Shown piece after piece: positions 45,689 to 53,442 of a stretch of 64,000 nt of DNA. Both the position numbers and the translations under genes were made by a program. This stretch comes from Planctomycetota bacterium. Its GTDB lineage: Bacteria; Planctomycetota; UBA1135; GCA-002686595. Where the stretch lies: positions 248,001 to 312,000 of the forward strand of contig JAIOPM010000057.1 of the NCBI GenBank assembly GCA_021413885.1, in the 5' to 3' direction. Within the stretch, counting starts at the first letter, position 1. Each line of letters opens with the position of its first letter. The notes beneath the pieces are model-generated. The model ran no database searches and was not told the origin of the DNA. It saw nothing but the letters and a program-made list of their open reading frames with translations.

Positions 45689-47074
45689 ATGCTCGACCGA
45701 ATTCTGGTAGTCGACGACGAACCGATCGTCCTCGAAATCCTCAGCGAAGTCCTCTCGCGCGAGGGTTTCCAAGTCGGTCGCGCGCCGACGGCCCAAGCGG
45801 CTCTCGATCTGCTCGCCCGCGATCCGCACGAGCTCGTGCTCTGCGACATCCGCATGCCGGGCATGGACGGCTTCGAGTTCTTGCGCCGCGTGCACCGCGC
45901 GTATCCCGCGACCGACGTCGTGTTGATGACCGGCTACGCGAGCCTCGACGGCGCGATCGACGCGATGGCGCTCGGCGCGGTCGATTACCTGATCAAGCCG
46001 CTGCGCCGCAAGGAAGTCGTCGCGCGCATCCAAGCGATCCTGCAACGACGTCGGCTCGAGGCGGAACTGCACGCGCTCCAGAGCGAGCTCCGTTCGCGCT
46101 ACGAGATCCACAACGTCGTCGCGTTCTCGACGCGGATGCGCGCGGTCGTCTCCGCGGTGCGCCGCGTCGCCGACCTCGCCGATCCGGTGTTCCTCTCCGG
46201 CGAGCCCGGCGTCGGCCGGCGTTTCGTCGCGCGCACGCTCCACTTCTCCAGCAAGCGCCGTGAAGCGCCGATCGGCGTCGTCCAGTGCGCGAACCCGTTC
46301 CACGCCGACATCGCGACCGAGATCTTCGGCGTGGTGAAGAACGGCCGCCGCGTCTACCGCGGACAAGTCGATCGCTGCCGCGGCGGAACCCTGCACCTCG
46401 CCGAGCCCGAGTGCCTGCCGCACGAAGCCCAACGCCGCCTGGCGCGCGCGTTGCGCGAAGGCACGTACGTCCCGGTCGACGGCAGCGAGAACCAACCGCT
46501 CGAAGCGCGCTTGTCTTTCTCGCTCTCGGCGCCGCTCGGCGAATTGATCGAACGCGGCACCCTGGTCGCGGACTTCGCCGCGCTCGAACGCGTCGTGGCG
46601 ATCGCGCTGCCGCCGTTGCGCGAGCGCATCGAGGACCTGCCCGGCCTCGCGGTCGCGTTCGTCGACGGTTACGCGCTCGACCACGGACCGTCGCTGCGCA
46701 TCACGGCGGAAGCGCTGCGCACGTTCAAGAGCTACGCGTTCCCCGGCAACGTCAGCGAGTTCTTCGCGATCCTCGGTCACGCCGCGCGCAACAGTCTCGA
46801 CGGCGCGCTGAGTCCCGAGCTCGTCGAGCGCAGCTTCCGCCAAGCGCAACCCGGCAACGCGGTCGCATCCGGCGGCGCGGTCGCGGTCGTGCCGATGGCC
46901 GATCAACTCGGCGACCGCGAGTACCAACTGGTGCTGCGCGCCGTGAATCGCCATCCCGGACACCTCGATCAAGCGGCGAAGGAACTCGGCATCAGTCGCA
47001 CGACGCTGTGGCGTCGCATGCGCAAGTACGGCATCACGCTGCGCGAGCAACGCGACGTCGCGCGGATGAGCTGA
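45689..47074 (+). CDS. NtrC-family response regulator with degenerate AAA+ domain
   Basis: A 461-residue regulator. The receiver domain is complete, with acidic pocket DDE at 9-11 and phospho-acceptor Asp53 in CDIRMPGMDG. The central domain follows the sigma54-activator plan but is degraded: Walker A is GEPGVGRR at 171-178 with Arg where Lys binds phosphate, the GAFTGA loop that contacts sigma54 is missing (the region reads VVKNGRRVYRG), and Walker B lacks its Asp (GTLHLAEPE). The C-terminus has a Fis-type helix-turn-helix (KELGISRTTLWRRMRKYGI). It probably acts without sigma54, like other degenerate family members. No adjacent kinase is seen. Confidence 0.85.
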   Translation: MLDRILVVDDEPIVLEILSEVLSREGFQVGRAPTAQAALDLLARDPHELVLCDIRMPGMDGFEFLRRVHRAYPATDVVLMTGYASLDGAIDAMALGAVDYLIKPLRRKEVVARIQAILQRRRLEAELHALQSELRSRYEIHNVVAFSTRMRAVVSAVRRVADLADPVFLSGEPGVGRRFVARTLHFSSKRREAPIGVVQCANPFHADIATEIFGVVKNGRRVYRGQVDRCRGGTLHLAEPECLPHEAQRRLARALREGTYVPVDGSENQPLEARLSFSLSAPLGELIERGTLVADFAALERVVAIALPPLRERIEDLPGLAVAFVDGYALDHGPSLRITAEALRTFKSYAFPGNVSEFFAILGHAARNSLDGALSPELVERSFRQAQPGNAVASGGAVAVVPMADQLGDREYQLVLRAVNRHPGHLDQAAKELGISRTTLWRRMRKYGITLREQRDVARMS

Positions 47075-47080
47075 CCTCGT

Positions 47081-48955
47081 TCAGAGGTTCGCGAGCATCT
47101 CGACCAAGCCGCGCGCGATGCGCAGCTCGCCGCCGGCCGAGTTCGCGCCGACGCGTTCGCGTTCCGTCGACAAATAGCCGTGCGCGCGGCGGTACGTCTC
47201 GCGCGTCGAGAGGAACACCGCGGTGTACATCGCACGCAGAGTGTCGCGATCGAGGTTCGCGTGCAGGAAGGACGAGTCGTGGAGCTCGAGCCCACGCCGA
47301 CACGCTAGCCCTAGCCCCCACAACAAGTTCGCGGGCGCGCCCGGCAAGTCGCCAACCGACAAGCCGGTCTTCGGATCGAAGTCGTAGAACGTGACGTCGC
47401 CCCACGCGCCGTTGCCGTACTGCTCGCCCTTGAAGTGCGCGCGCACCGCGAACGCCAACGTGCGGCGGAACTCGTCGCGCGCGGCCGGTTCGAGACGCGC
47501 GTAGCGTTCGAGCAGATCCCAACAACGAACTTGGTCGGCCGCGATCGAGCCGCCGAAACGCAACGCGTCGATCCAGAGCGGCCCGTAGACCTTCCAACCG
47601 CTCGCGACGACGCGGCGAAAAACCGGATCGTCGGGGAAGGCTTCGAGCATCGTCACCGCGCGCGCGCCGTAGTGTCCGAAGCTGTCGTCGAAGCCCGGGT
47701 CGATGCTCTTCCAATCGCCCGGCCAGAAGTTGGTGTACTCGAACTCGAAGACCGCGCGCTCGGCGGCGGCGAGGTAGCGGCGATCGCCGGTCGCTTTCGC
47801 GAGGCGCGCGAGCTCGGCCGCGACGTCGAGGCGTCGCAACGATGCCGCGTCGGTGCGCGGAGTGCCGTCGGCGGGCACGTAGATCGGCGCGATCGAGCCG
47901 TCGGGCAAGATGCCCTTGGCGAGGATCGTGTCGCCGAGCTTCTTCGCGGCGGCGAGCGTGCGCTCGCGGAATTTCTCGGGCCCTTTCTCGCTCGCGTCGA
48001 GCAGGAAGTGGAACGCCTTCGCGATCTCGAGCCCCGCGCGATCGAGCGGCACGTCGTGCACGCAATCCCACTGACGCGGCAAGCCGGTGTCGGGATGTAG
48101 CCCTAGCGTCAGGAGATCTTCTAGGTAGCGCTCGAGCGCCGCACCCCAACGCTCGTCCTTCTCGATGGCCCACGCGTCGAGCAGGAGCTCGTAGATCGGC
48201 TGCGGTTGGCTGACGGCCTCGGCGGTGAAGAGCTTCGCGCCGGTGACGACGTCGAGGAGGTGACAGGTGAACGACGTCTCGCGCGGACCGACGCGATCGA
48301 TCGCTTCGTCGAGCCAGAGACGGAAGATCCAGTCGAGTTCCTCGACGAGCATGCGACGCAACGCCGCTTCCGGCGGACACGGCAAGTCGACCCAAACGGC
48401 GATCGGTCCCCATACCGCCGGCCGGTCGCTGCCGTCGTTCGAGAGCTCGATCTGAAAACGCGGCACCGCGGGCAACGGCAGCAGCGCGTCGAACTCGATC
48501 AACGGGATGCGAAAGTCGCCGTTCTGATCGGTGGGTACCGCGAGGCGTGCATGCGCGCCGGCACCGTCGATCAACGTCATCACGCCCGGCCCTTGCAGCC
48601 CGCCGCGCACCACGAGTCCGGGGTGCGCATCGAGATCGCCCGAGATGCGGAGTGCTCCCGCGAACGCGGGAATCGGCTGGCGCACGGCGTCACCCTTGCC
48701 GGTTTCGAGATAGCCCCACGCGCTACCGGGCTCTCCGGATTGCATCGTCCAGCCCGTGCTCTTCGGCTCGCCCGACACCGTGACCCACCACGGAATACGA
48801 CGAGCGCGCTCGTCATCGGCTCCTGCGAGCGGGCGCTCACCGAACCAACCGTTGTCGTTGAGGATGATCGCCTTCACGGGCGGCGGAGACGTCGGCTCCT
48901 GCGCCGCGAACGCGAACGCCGCCGCTGCGAGCACGAACTCTCGGATCCCCGACAT
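47081..48955 (-). CDS. Exported protein with alpha/alpha-toroid-like region, function unknown
   Basis: A 624-residue exported protein. The signal peptide ends near AFAAQ (about residue 17). The first ~200 residues are beta-rich; the rest is a series of long helices with patterns such as HPDTGLPRQWDC and DAWAIEKDERWGAALERYLE, resembling the six-hairpin (alpha/alpha)6 barrels of glycoside hydrolases or polysaccharide lyases. No catalytic pair can be named. ATG at 48955 is chosen because GGAGGAGG ends nine bases upstream; the in-frame ATG at 48964 would abut that site. Confidence 0.65.
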   Translation of the reverse strand: MSGIREFVLAAAAFAFAAQEPTSPPPVKAIILNDNGWFGERPLAGADDERARRIPWWVTVSGEPKSTGWTMQSGEPGSAWGYLETGKGDAVRQPIPAFAGALRISGDLDAHPGLVVRGGLQGPGVMTLIDGAGAHARLAVPTDQNGDFRIPLIEFDALLPLPAVPRFQIELSNDGSDRPAVWGPIAVWVDLPCPPEAALRRMLVEELDWIFRLWLDEAIDRVGPRETSFTCHLLDVVTGAKLFTAEAVSQPQPIYELLLDAWAIEKDERWGAALERYLEDLLTLGLHPDTGLPRQWDCVHDVPLDRAGLEIAKAFHFLLDASEKGPEKFRERTLAAAKKLGDTILAKGILPDGSIAPIYVPADGTPRTDAASLRRLDVAAELARLAKATGDRRYLAAAERAVFEFEYTNFWPGDWKSIDPGFDDSFGHYGARAVTMLEAFPDDPVFRRVVASGWKVYGPLWIDALRFGGSIAADQVRCWDLLERYARLEPAARDEFRRTLAFAVRAHFKGEQYGNGAWGDVTFYDFDPKTGLSVGDLPGAPANLLWGLGLACRRGLELHDSSFLHANLDRDTLRAMYTAVFLSTRETYRRAHGYLSTERERVGANSAGGELRIARGLVEMLANL

Positions 48956-49056
48956 CGTCGTCATCCTCCTCCGCCCGCGCTCGAAAGGAAAGTCCCGCCG
49001 TCGGCTCCGTCGCGCGTTCATGCGACGGCTCGACTCGCAGCGTTAGGCTTGGAGGC

Positions 49057-49704
49057 ATGAAGCACCTCGTCCCCGTCGCCACGTGCTGCCTCGTCCTCGC
49101 CCTCGGTTGCAGCAGCGCCTACTACGGCGTGATGGAGAAGTTCGGCGTCGAGAAGCGCGACATCCTCGTCGACCGCGTCGAGGAAGGTCGCGACGCGCAG
49201 CAGGACGCCAAGGTCGAGTTCCAGAGCGCGCTCGCCGCGTTCAAGAGCGTCACCGATTTCCACGGCGACCAGCTCGAGGACGAATACGAGAACCTGAAGT
49301 CGGCGTACGAGGACGCGAACGAGCAAGTCGATGAGGTCGTCGCGTCGATCGATGCGATCGAGCGCGTCGCCAAGGACCTCTTCTCCGAATGGAAGGCCGA
49401 GATCGATCAGATCGGCGCGCCGGACCTCCAAGCGCAGAGCCGCACGTTGCTCGCCGACACCAAGGCGCGCTACGCGGATCTCATCGCGTCGATGAAGCGC
49501 GCCGAGTCGAAGATGCAGCCGGTGCTCGCGGCCTTCAACGATCGCGTGCTCTTCCTGAAGCACAACCTCAACGCGCAAGCGATCGCGTCGCTCGGCAAGC
49601 AAGCCGGTGAGATCGACGACAAGGTGCGCGAGCTGGTGCTCGATATGGAAGCGTCGATCTCGGAGGCCGACGCGTTCCTCGCGTCGATGGAATCGGACGG
49701 CTAG
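49057..49704 (+). CDS. DUF2959-type lipoprotein
   Basis: A 215-residue exported lipoprotein. The lipobox LALGCSS gives Cys18, followed by AYYGVMEKFGVEKRDILVDR, the typical start of DUF2959 proteins. The rest is a long coiled-coil helix bundle with heptad-like spacing, ending in DMEASISEADAFLASM. The function of the family is unknown; a periplasmic scaffold role is only a guess. A GGAGG ribosome site lies five bases before ATG. The long palindrome at 49707 begins right after its stop codon. Confidence 0.8.
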   Translation: MKHLVPVATCCLVLALGCSSAYYGVMEKFGVEKRDILVDRVEEGRDAQQDAKVEFQSALAAFKSVTDFHGDQLEDEYENLKSAYEDANEQVDEVVASIDAIERVAKDLFSEWKAEIDQIGAPDLQAQSRTLLADTKARYADLIASMKRAESKMQPVLAAFNDRVLFLKHNLNAQAIASLGKQAGEIDDKVRELVLDMEASISEADAFLASMESDG

Positions 49705-49706
49705 TG

Positions 49707-49837
49707 GTGCGGAACCAGCGGTACGGAGCCAGCCTCAGTTCCGCCGTTTTCGCCGGGAGGCGATCGCGGAGAACGCGCCGGCTTCGGCCGGCGAAAACGG
49801 CGGAACTGAGGCTGGCTCCGTACCGCTGGTTCCGCAC
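49707..49837. repeat. Long perfect palindrome, copy 1
   Basis: Two 50-base arms (49707-49756 and 49788-49837) are exact reverse complements around a 31-base spacer. The spacer holds a small GCCGG hairpin. The arms contain the shared core (CGGTACGGAGCCAGCC, then CCGCCGTTTTCGCCGG). It lies exactly between the stop of the DUF2959 gene (49704) and that of the convergent metallopeptidase gene (49841), so it could act as a bidirectional terminator. A second copy is at 51304-51442, with its spacer inverted. Confidence 0.9.
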
Positions 49838-49840
49838 AGG

Positions 49841-51220
49841 TCACGGGATCACGAACACCGACAGCGCATCGGTCAGCCCGACGTTGTTCGGCGGCGCGAA
49901 GCCCGGATCGCGGCTCCAGAACTGCAGCCACATCTGCGCTCCGACGACCAACGCCGGATCCGTCCCCGCCGCGAGGTACGCGTGCAGGTCGAACGTGAAC
50001 GTGCCCGAACAATCGAGCGGCGGCGGGTTGCCGCCAGAGTTCGCGACGGCGGTGCGATGGATCGGCGGCTTGACGCACAGGGTTCCGCCGAGGAACGGCG
50101 CGGCGAGCGCACCGCTCGTGCCGTAGAAGAGGACGCCGGACTTCTGGTTCAGGACGTCGGTCGCGCGGACGATTCCGGGTGCGACGGTGAGGCTCGGCAA
50201 TCCGTCGAACGCGATCGAAGGCACGCAGCCCTTCGAGTTCGTCTTCGCGACGCAATACGTCGTCACGTCCCACGGCGACGCGAACGGGAAGGCGTTGGAG
50301 AGCTTGTCACCGCTCGTCCCCGCCACGCGCACGAGCACGTTGCCCGGCCCCGCGTCGATCGGCACCGCGACGACGAGCTGCGTGCCGCCGAGGCTCGAGC
50401 TCACGCCGCTGACGACCACCGGCGCCGCCGACGTGCCGGGCCACGGCGTGAACCAGATTTCGTTCGACGTCGCGTCGAAGTTCGCGCCTTGGATCGTCAG
50501 CGGGCTCGAGCCCGAGACCGACGCGATGTGCGGCTTCGACGCCGACTTCACGCCGTAGATCGATTGCACACCGGCCTTGTCGTCGGCTTCGATCGAGCGC
50601 GCGGCGAGCGAAGTCCCGCTCGCCGTCGCCGACATCGTCGCGCCGGAGACGACCGAATGGCCGAGGCCGAGCACGTGTCCGTACTCGTGCGTGATTACCG
50701 CTTGCAGGTCGACCGCGCCGGGCGCCGGACCGCTCGGATCGTCGTCCCACGTGATGTCGGAGTAGAGGCGGATGCGCCAACCGCCGGCGTCGGCTTCGGT
50801 GATACCGAGCAAACCGCCGCCGGGGCCCGCGATCTCGGAGACCGTGTTGTCATGCGCGCCGCCCGGACCGGTCGCGTTGCCGACGAAGATCGCATCGAAG
50901 TTCGCGTCGCCGGAGCCGAGGCCGAGCGGTTGGGTCGGATCGCCGCTGCCGTCGCCGAAGAGCTCGCTCCCCCATTCCGCCGTCGCCTTCCAGATCGCGA
51001 GCTCGGCGCCGTCGTAGCCGGGGAAGTTCGCGCTCGCGGCTTCGTTGTCGTTCGCCTCGGGATCGGTGAAGTCGTCGAAGACGGCGACGTCGCGTTGGTC
51101 GATGCCGAGCGCCCACCCGCCGAGCGTGAAGGCTCGCACCGAGCGCGGAAGAGCCAAGGCTGCAGCGACTGCGAGCGCGAGGACGGGTGTGGACGAGCGA
51201 ACGAAACGGGACAGACGCAT
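49841..51220 (-). CDS. Exported matrixin-type (M10) zinc metallopeptidase with IPT domain and Cys-containing C-terminal domain
   Basis: A 459-residue exported protein; the signal peptide ends near SVRA (residue 30). The zinc motif HEYGHVLGLGH gives His178, His182 and His188, with Met196 as the Met-turn, the layout of matrixins. A TIG/IPT-like Ig domain spans about 228-315. The last ~138 residues (from Tyr322, YCVAKTNSKGCVP) form a separate domain with cysteines, also present in the FG-GAP protein next door. The protease probably acts outside the cell on matrix or surface proteins. It sits between the two palindrome copies. Confidence 0.87.
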   Translation of the reverse strand: MRLSRFVRSSTPVLALAVAAALALPRSVRAFTLGGWALGIDQRDVAVFDDFTDPEANDNEAASANFPGYDGAELAIWKATAEWGSELFGDGSGDPTQPLGLGSGDANFDAIFVGNATGPGGAHDNTVSEIAGPGGGLLGITEADAGGWRIRLYSDITWDDDPSGPAPGAVDLQAVITHEYGHVLGLGHSVVSGATMSATASGTSLAARSIEADDKAGVQSIYGVKSASKPHIASVSGSSPLTIQGANFDATSNEIWFTPWPGTSAAPVVVSGVSSSLGGTQLVVAVPIDAGPGNVLVRVAGTSGDKLSNAFPFASPWDVTTYCVAKTNSKGCVPSIAFDGLPSLTVAPGIVRATDVLNQKSGVLFYGTSGALAAPFLGGTLCVKPPIHRTAVANSGGNPPPLDCSGTFTFDLHAYLAAGTDPALVVGAQMWLQFWSRDPGFAPPNNVGLTDALSVFVIP

Positions 51221-51303
51221 CGGATTCTCCTCGAGGTCGGGGCTTCCCAGTCTCTCTCAGGACGCGACGACGCGCGCGGGTCGGAGGTTCCGTCCAGTAC
51301 GGG

Positions 51304-51442
51304 AGTACGGAGTCAGCGTCGGTACGGAGCCAGCCTCAGCTCCGCCGTTTTCGCCGGCCGAAGCCGGTGCGTTCTCCCCGATCGCCTCCCGGCGAAAACG
51401 GCGGAGCTGAGGCTGGCTCCGTACCGACGCTGACTCCGTACT
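51304..51442. repeat. Long perfect palindrome, copy 2
   Basis: Two 54-base arms (51304-51357 and 51389-51442) are exact reverse complements around a 31-base spacer. The inner 38 bases of each arm match copy 1 in 37 positions, and the one difference is compensated in the other arm. The spacer matches the reverse complement of the copy 1 spacer at 29 of 31 positions, so this copy is inverted. The outermost bases differ from copy 1 yet also stay palindromic. It lies 84 bases upstream of the metallopeptidase start, past the FG-GAP gene's terminator. Confidence 0.9.
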
Positions 51443-51452
51443 GCCGGACTGC

Positions 51453-51496
51453 AAAAACGAAGCGGGGCCCGGTCGCCGAGCGGCGAACGGGCCCCG
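51453..51496 (-). terminator. Rho-independent terminator of the FG-GAP gene
   Basis: A 9-bp GC stem (51463-51471 with 51488-51496), one mismatch, five more pairs and a GAGC loop are followed on the minus strand by five T residues (A-run 51453-51457). It starts 18 bases beyond the stop at 51515. Confidence 0.85.
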
Positions 51497-51514
51497 TGGA
51501 AGTTCAGCGCTCGC

Positions 51515-53221
51515 TCAAGGACTGATCACGAAGCGCAGCGCGTCGGTCGTGTTCGCGCCGCCGATCGAGGCGAGATCGCGCGACCACCATTGGACGCACA
51601 CGAACGTTCCGGCCTTCAACGCCGGGTCGTTGCCGGAGCGGATGAAGTTGTTGAAGTCGAAGCTGTACGCTCCGGTGCAATTGCCGGCGGTGCCGCCGCT
51701 CTTCTGCAACTTGCAGCGGTTGAGCGGCTGCTTCATGCAGAGCCAACCGCCTTGGAACGGCGTCTGTTGCGGCTCGAAGCCGTAGATCAGCGAGCCGTTG
51801 TGTTTCGAGAGTTCGTTGCTCGCGCGGATCGTGAACGGTGCGGTGCCGCTGACCTTCGGCAGGCCGCTCGAGCTGATCGCGGGGGTGCAGCCCTTCGAGT
51901 TCACCTTCGACGTGCAGTACGTCAACACCGGTTCCGGCAGCGGCGAGAAGACTCGCACGAGGCCCGAGGCATTGCCGTGTTGCGACGCGAGGTAGCTGGT
52001 GCCCGCGAAGTCGACCACGCCGTCGTTGTTGACGTCGCCGACCGACGCGACTTGATAGCCGAATTGCTCGCTCGCGGCGCCGCCGTTGAGAGTGAAGAGC
52101 ACCTGACCGTCGAAGCCCGAGAACACGCGCACCGCGCCGGCGTTGATGCCGGTGTTGTCGTCCCACGTGATGCCGACGATCAGATCGGAGAAGCCGTCGT
52201 GATCGACGTCGCCCGGCGTGCCGACCGACGAACCGAAGAGATCGGTCGCAGCGTCGCCGACGAGCTTGTGGATCACGCTGCCGGTCTTGCCGGAGAAGAC
52301 GGTCGCGCTGCCCGACGACACGCCGGTCGGATCGTCGTAGAGCGCGCCGACGATGAAGTCGCCCCAGCCGTCGCCGTCGACGTCGCCCGCGCCGCTCAGC
52401 GAAGCGCCGAAGTTGTCGCCCGCGGTGTCGCCGCGCTTGGTGTAGAGCACGGCGCCGTTCGCGCCGGAGAACACGCGCGCGTAGCCCGACGCGGAGCCGG
52501 TCGCTCCGTCGCCGTACGGCGCGCCGACCATGACGTCGGTCTTGCCGTCGTTGTTGACGTCGCCCGCGCCGGCGACGGTCATGCCGAAGTAGTCGCTGGT
52601 CGCGTCGCCGAGGAACGTGAAGAGCACCGTCCCCGTCTTGCCCGAGATCACGCGCGCGCTGCCGCTGTCGACGCCGTTGCCGTTGTCGTTCCAAGGCGCG
52701 CCGACCACGAAGTCGGGAGTGCCGTCGCCGTTGATGTCGCCGAGCGCCGAGACCGACGTGCCGGCGATGTCGTTCGCCGCGGCGCCGTTGACGGTGCTGA
52801 TCACCAAACCGTTCTTGCCGGAGTAGATCACCACCGAGCCCGAGGCCGAGCCGTTCGGATCGGTGCCGTCGGCTCCGACCGCGATGTCGGCGAAGCCGTC
52901 ACCGTTGATGTCACCGACGCCGGCGACCGAGGTGCCGAGGTGGTCGTACGCCTTGCTGCCCTTCCAGTTGTAGAGCGTCACGCCGGTCTTGCCGCTGAAC
53001 ACGCGCACGAGTCCCGCGTTGACGCCGTTGACGTCCGCGTAGCGCGCGCCCACGACGATGTCGGCGTAACCGTCCTTGTTGACGTCGCCGGCGCCGGCGA
53101 CGCTCCAACCGAATTCGTCGTCGGCTGCGTCGCCGAGCAACGTGTAGAGAGTCGATTGAGCCCGGACCGTGCCGCTGAACGCGACGACGGCCAGGCAGCC
53201 TGCCACTGCCAAGATCTTCAT
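51515..53221 (-). CDS. Exported FG-GAP (integrin-type) beta-propeller protein
   Basis: A 568-residue exported protein. The signal peptide ends near VRAQ. About seven repeats of roughly 57 residues follow, each with a calcium-type DxNxDGxxDxxVGA loop such as GDVNKDGYADIVVGARY and GDINGDGFADIAVGADG, separated by VRVFSGKTG-like turns: an FG-GAP propeller as in integrins and many planctomycetal surface proteins. The last 134 residues, from Tyr435 (YCTSKVNSKGCTP), are homologous in pattern to the C-terminal domain of the matrixin upstream. The ligand is unknown. An AGGGGG ribosome site precedes ATG 53221, and a strong terminator follows the stop. Confidence 0.88.
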   Translation of the reverse strand: MKILAVAGCLAVVAFSGTVRAQSTLYTLLGDAADDEFGWSVAGAGDVNKDGYADIVVGARYADVNGVNAGLVRVFSGKTGVTLYNWKGSKAYDHLGTSVAGVGDINGDGFADIAVGADGTDPNGSASGSVVIYSGKNGLVISTVNGAAANDIAGTSVSALGDINGDGTPDFVVGAPWNDNGNGVDSGSARVISGKTGTVLFTFLGDATSDYFGMTVAGAGDVNNDGKTDVMVGAPYGDGATGSASGYARVFSGANGAVLYTKRGDTAGDNFGASLSGAGDVDGDGWGDFIVGALYDDPTGVSSGSATVFSGKTGSVIHKLVGDAATDLFGSSVGTPGDVDHDGFSDLIVGITWDDNTGINAGAVRVFSGFDGQVLFTLNGGAASEQFGYQVASVGDVNNDGVVDFAGTSYLASQHGNASGLVRVFSPLPEPVLTYCTSKVNSKGCTPAISSSGLPKVSGTAPFTIRASNELSKHNGSLIYGFEPQQTPFQGGWLCMKQPLNRCKLQKSGGTAGNCTGAYSFDFNNFIRSGNDPALKAGTFVCVQWWSRDLASIGGANTTDALRFVISP

Positions 53222-53442
53222 GCTGGTTCCCCCTGCCAAGGAGTCTGGATGCCTGCGAGCGACGGGGATGCTATCCATCGCCTCGCGTCGGTTCGAATCT
53301 CGGACGATGGAAACTTGGATCTGAACTCGATTCGCGAACTACCAATTCGCCGGAGAACTTCGCGACTACCAACATTTCGGGCCGTTCATGGACGCGAGCT
53401 CGCGACCGCGCGTCCTTCCGCCCGCGGCCCGCGCCTGCTTCG

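Noticed and set aside
49704-50126. Short open frames inside the palindromes, including one starting with GTG at 49704
   Set aside because: They translate repeat DNA, have no homologous pattern, and the arms code in both directions equally.
51304-51442. The palindromes as a CRISPR array or integron attC sites
   Set aside because: There are only two copies 1.6 kb apart, no spacers, no cas or integrase gene, and the attC core GTTRRRY and bulges are missing.
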